Source: Burkholderiales bacterium (GTDB taxonomy: Bacteria; Pseudomonadota; Gammaproteobacteria; Burkholderiales; Burkholderiaceae_C). Taken from it: 17,708 bases of DNA. The DNA lies in NCBI GenBank assembly GCA_006227785.1, contig SBFU01000480.1:1-17708 (forward strand), given 5' to 3'. This document shows, one piece after another, positions 17,358 to 17,708 of this stretch (positions within the stretch are counted from its first letter, which is position 1; each line of letters opens with the position of its first letter). The notes under the pieces were generated by a model. It was given only the letters and a program-made list of their open reading frames with translations, was not told the origin of the DNA and did not search any database. The translations under genes and the position numbers were made by a program.

Positions 17358-17708
17358 TCAGGCTTTGGCGGTTGGCCGCGTCCGGTAGAACTGGATGGGG
17401 CTCGCCGGCACCGCATTCATCACGCTGCGCTTGATCTTGCCGACCACATGCATCTCGCAGGGCTTGCAGTCGAAGCGCAGGGTGAGCTTCTCTTTCCCGT
17501 TGATCAGCTGCATCGGCTCCGCTTTCACCGTACCCTGCACGCCGGTCACACCCTTGGCCTGCTTGGGGCAGAGGCTCAGGCTGAAGCGCACGCAGTGTTT
17601 GGTGATCATCAGGCTGACTTCGCCTTCCTCTTCGTGGCTTTCATACGCGGCGGCAATCACCTTCACGCCGTGCTTGGCATAGAAGTCGCGCGCCTTGTGG
17701 TTGAACAC
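17358..17708 (-). CDS. C-terminal part of a U32-family protein (RlhA/YdcP-like)
   Basis: The last 116 residues of a gene that begins beyond the right edge; the first visible codon (GTG at 17706-17708) is most likely an internal valine. The visible part has LMITKHCVRFSLSLCPKQ and then LRFDCKPCEMHVVGKIK, four cysteines in C-x7-C and C-x2-C spacing. As I recall, these resemble the end of long bacterial U32 'peptidases' such as RlhA (YdcP). Members of that family act as RNA-hydroxylation or related iron-sulfur enzymes rather than proven proteases. The catalytic core lies outside the window, so the assignment rests on the C-terminal pattern only. Confidence 0.6.
   Translation of the reverse strand: MFNHKARDFYAKHGVKVIAAAYESHEEEGEVSLMITKHCVRFSLSLCPKQAKGVTGVQGTVKAEPMQLINGKEKLTLRFDCKPCEMHVVGKIKRSVMNAVPASPIQFYRTRPTAKA

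Overview
The window looks like chromosomal housekeeping DNA from a GC-rich betaproteobacterium of the Burkholderiales, most likely Comamonadaceae (Hydrogenophaga- or Acidovorax-like). This rests on the style of the proteins (PurL, GlnD, type B L31, U32 protein), the TAAAAT-type promoter before purL, and a GC-rich palindromic repeat that I recall as frequent in Comamonadaceae genomes. The family placement is from memory, not a search. I see no rRNA, tRNA, CRISPR array, insertion sequence, prophage or plasmid gene. Coding density is very high: the longest gap without a gene is about 226 bases (6065-6290).

Layout. Positions 1-4312 (+) carry the phosphate block: the 3' part of pstA, then pstB, phoU, phoB and phoR. 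Together they form the membrane channel and ATPase of the high-affinity phosphate transporter, its signalling regulator, and the response regulator/histidine kinase pair. phoU/phoB and phoB/phoR each overlap by 4 bases, so translation is probably coupled. Converging on phoR, only 12 bases away, is a large membrane glycosyltransferase of the ArnT/PMT type (4325-6064, -). Next on the minus strand come rpmE2 (ribosomal protein L31 type B, with its own promoter and a textbook terminator), glnD (nitrogen-sensing PII uridylyltransferase) and map (methionine aminopeptidase). map and glnD are probably one operon.

From 10372 the strand switches to + with purL (FGAM synthetase), divergent from map across a 140-base promoter region. 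purL is followed after 7 bases by a phytanoyl-CoA dioxygenase-like gene, then after 16 bases by a DUF808 membrane protein, and, after an FNR-type palindrome, by a hemerythrin-like protein. A small unrecognised gene (16983-17354, +) and the C-terminal end of a U32-family protein (-) close the window.

The observations most worth following are: (1) a palindromic repeat inserted in frame inside purL, so that the enzyme carries about 25 residues encoded by a mobile-type repeat; (2) a perfect FNR/DNR-type palindrome upstream of the hemerythrin gene; (3) a -10-like box six bases before the map start codon, suggesting a leaderless mRNA; and (4) small palindromes over and behind the rpmE2 promoter. 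I did not find a convincing undescribed multi-gene system; most of the window is ordinary core genome.
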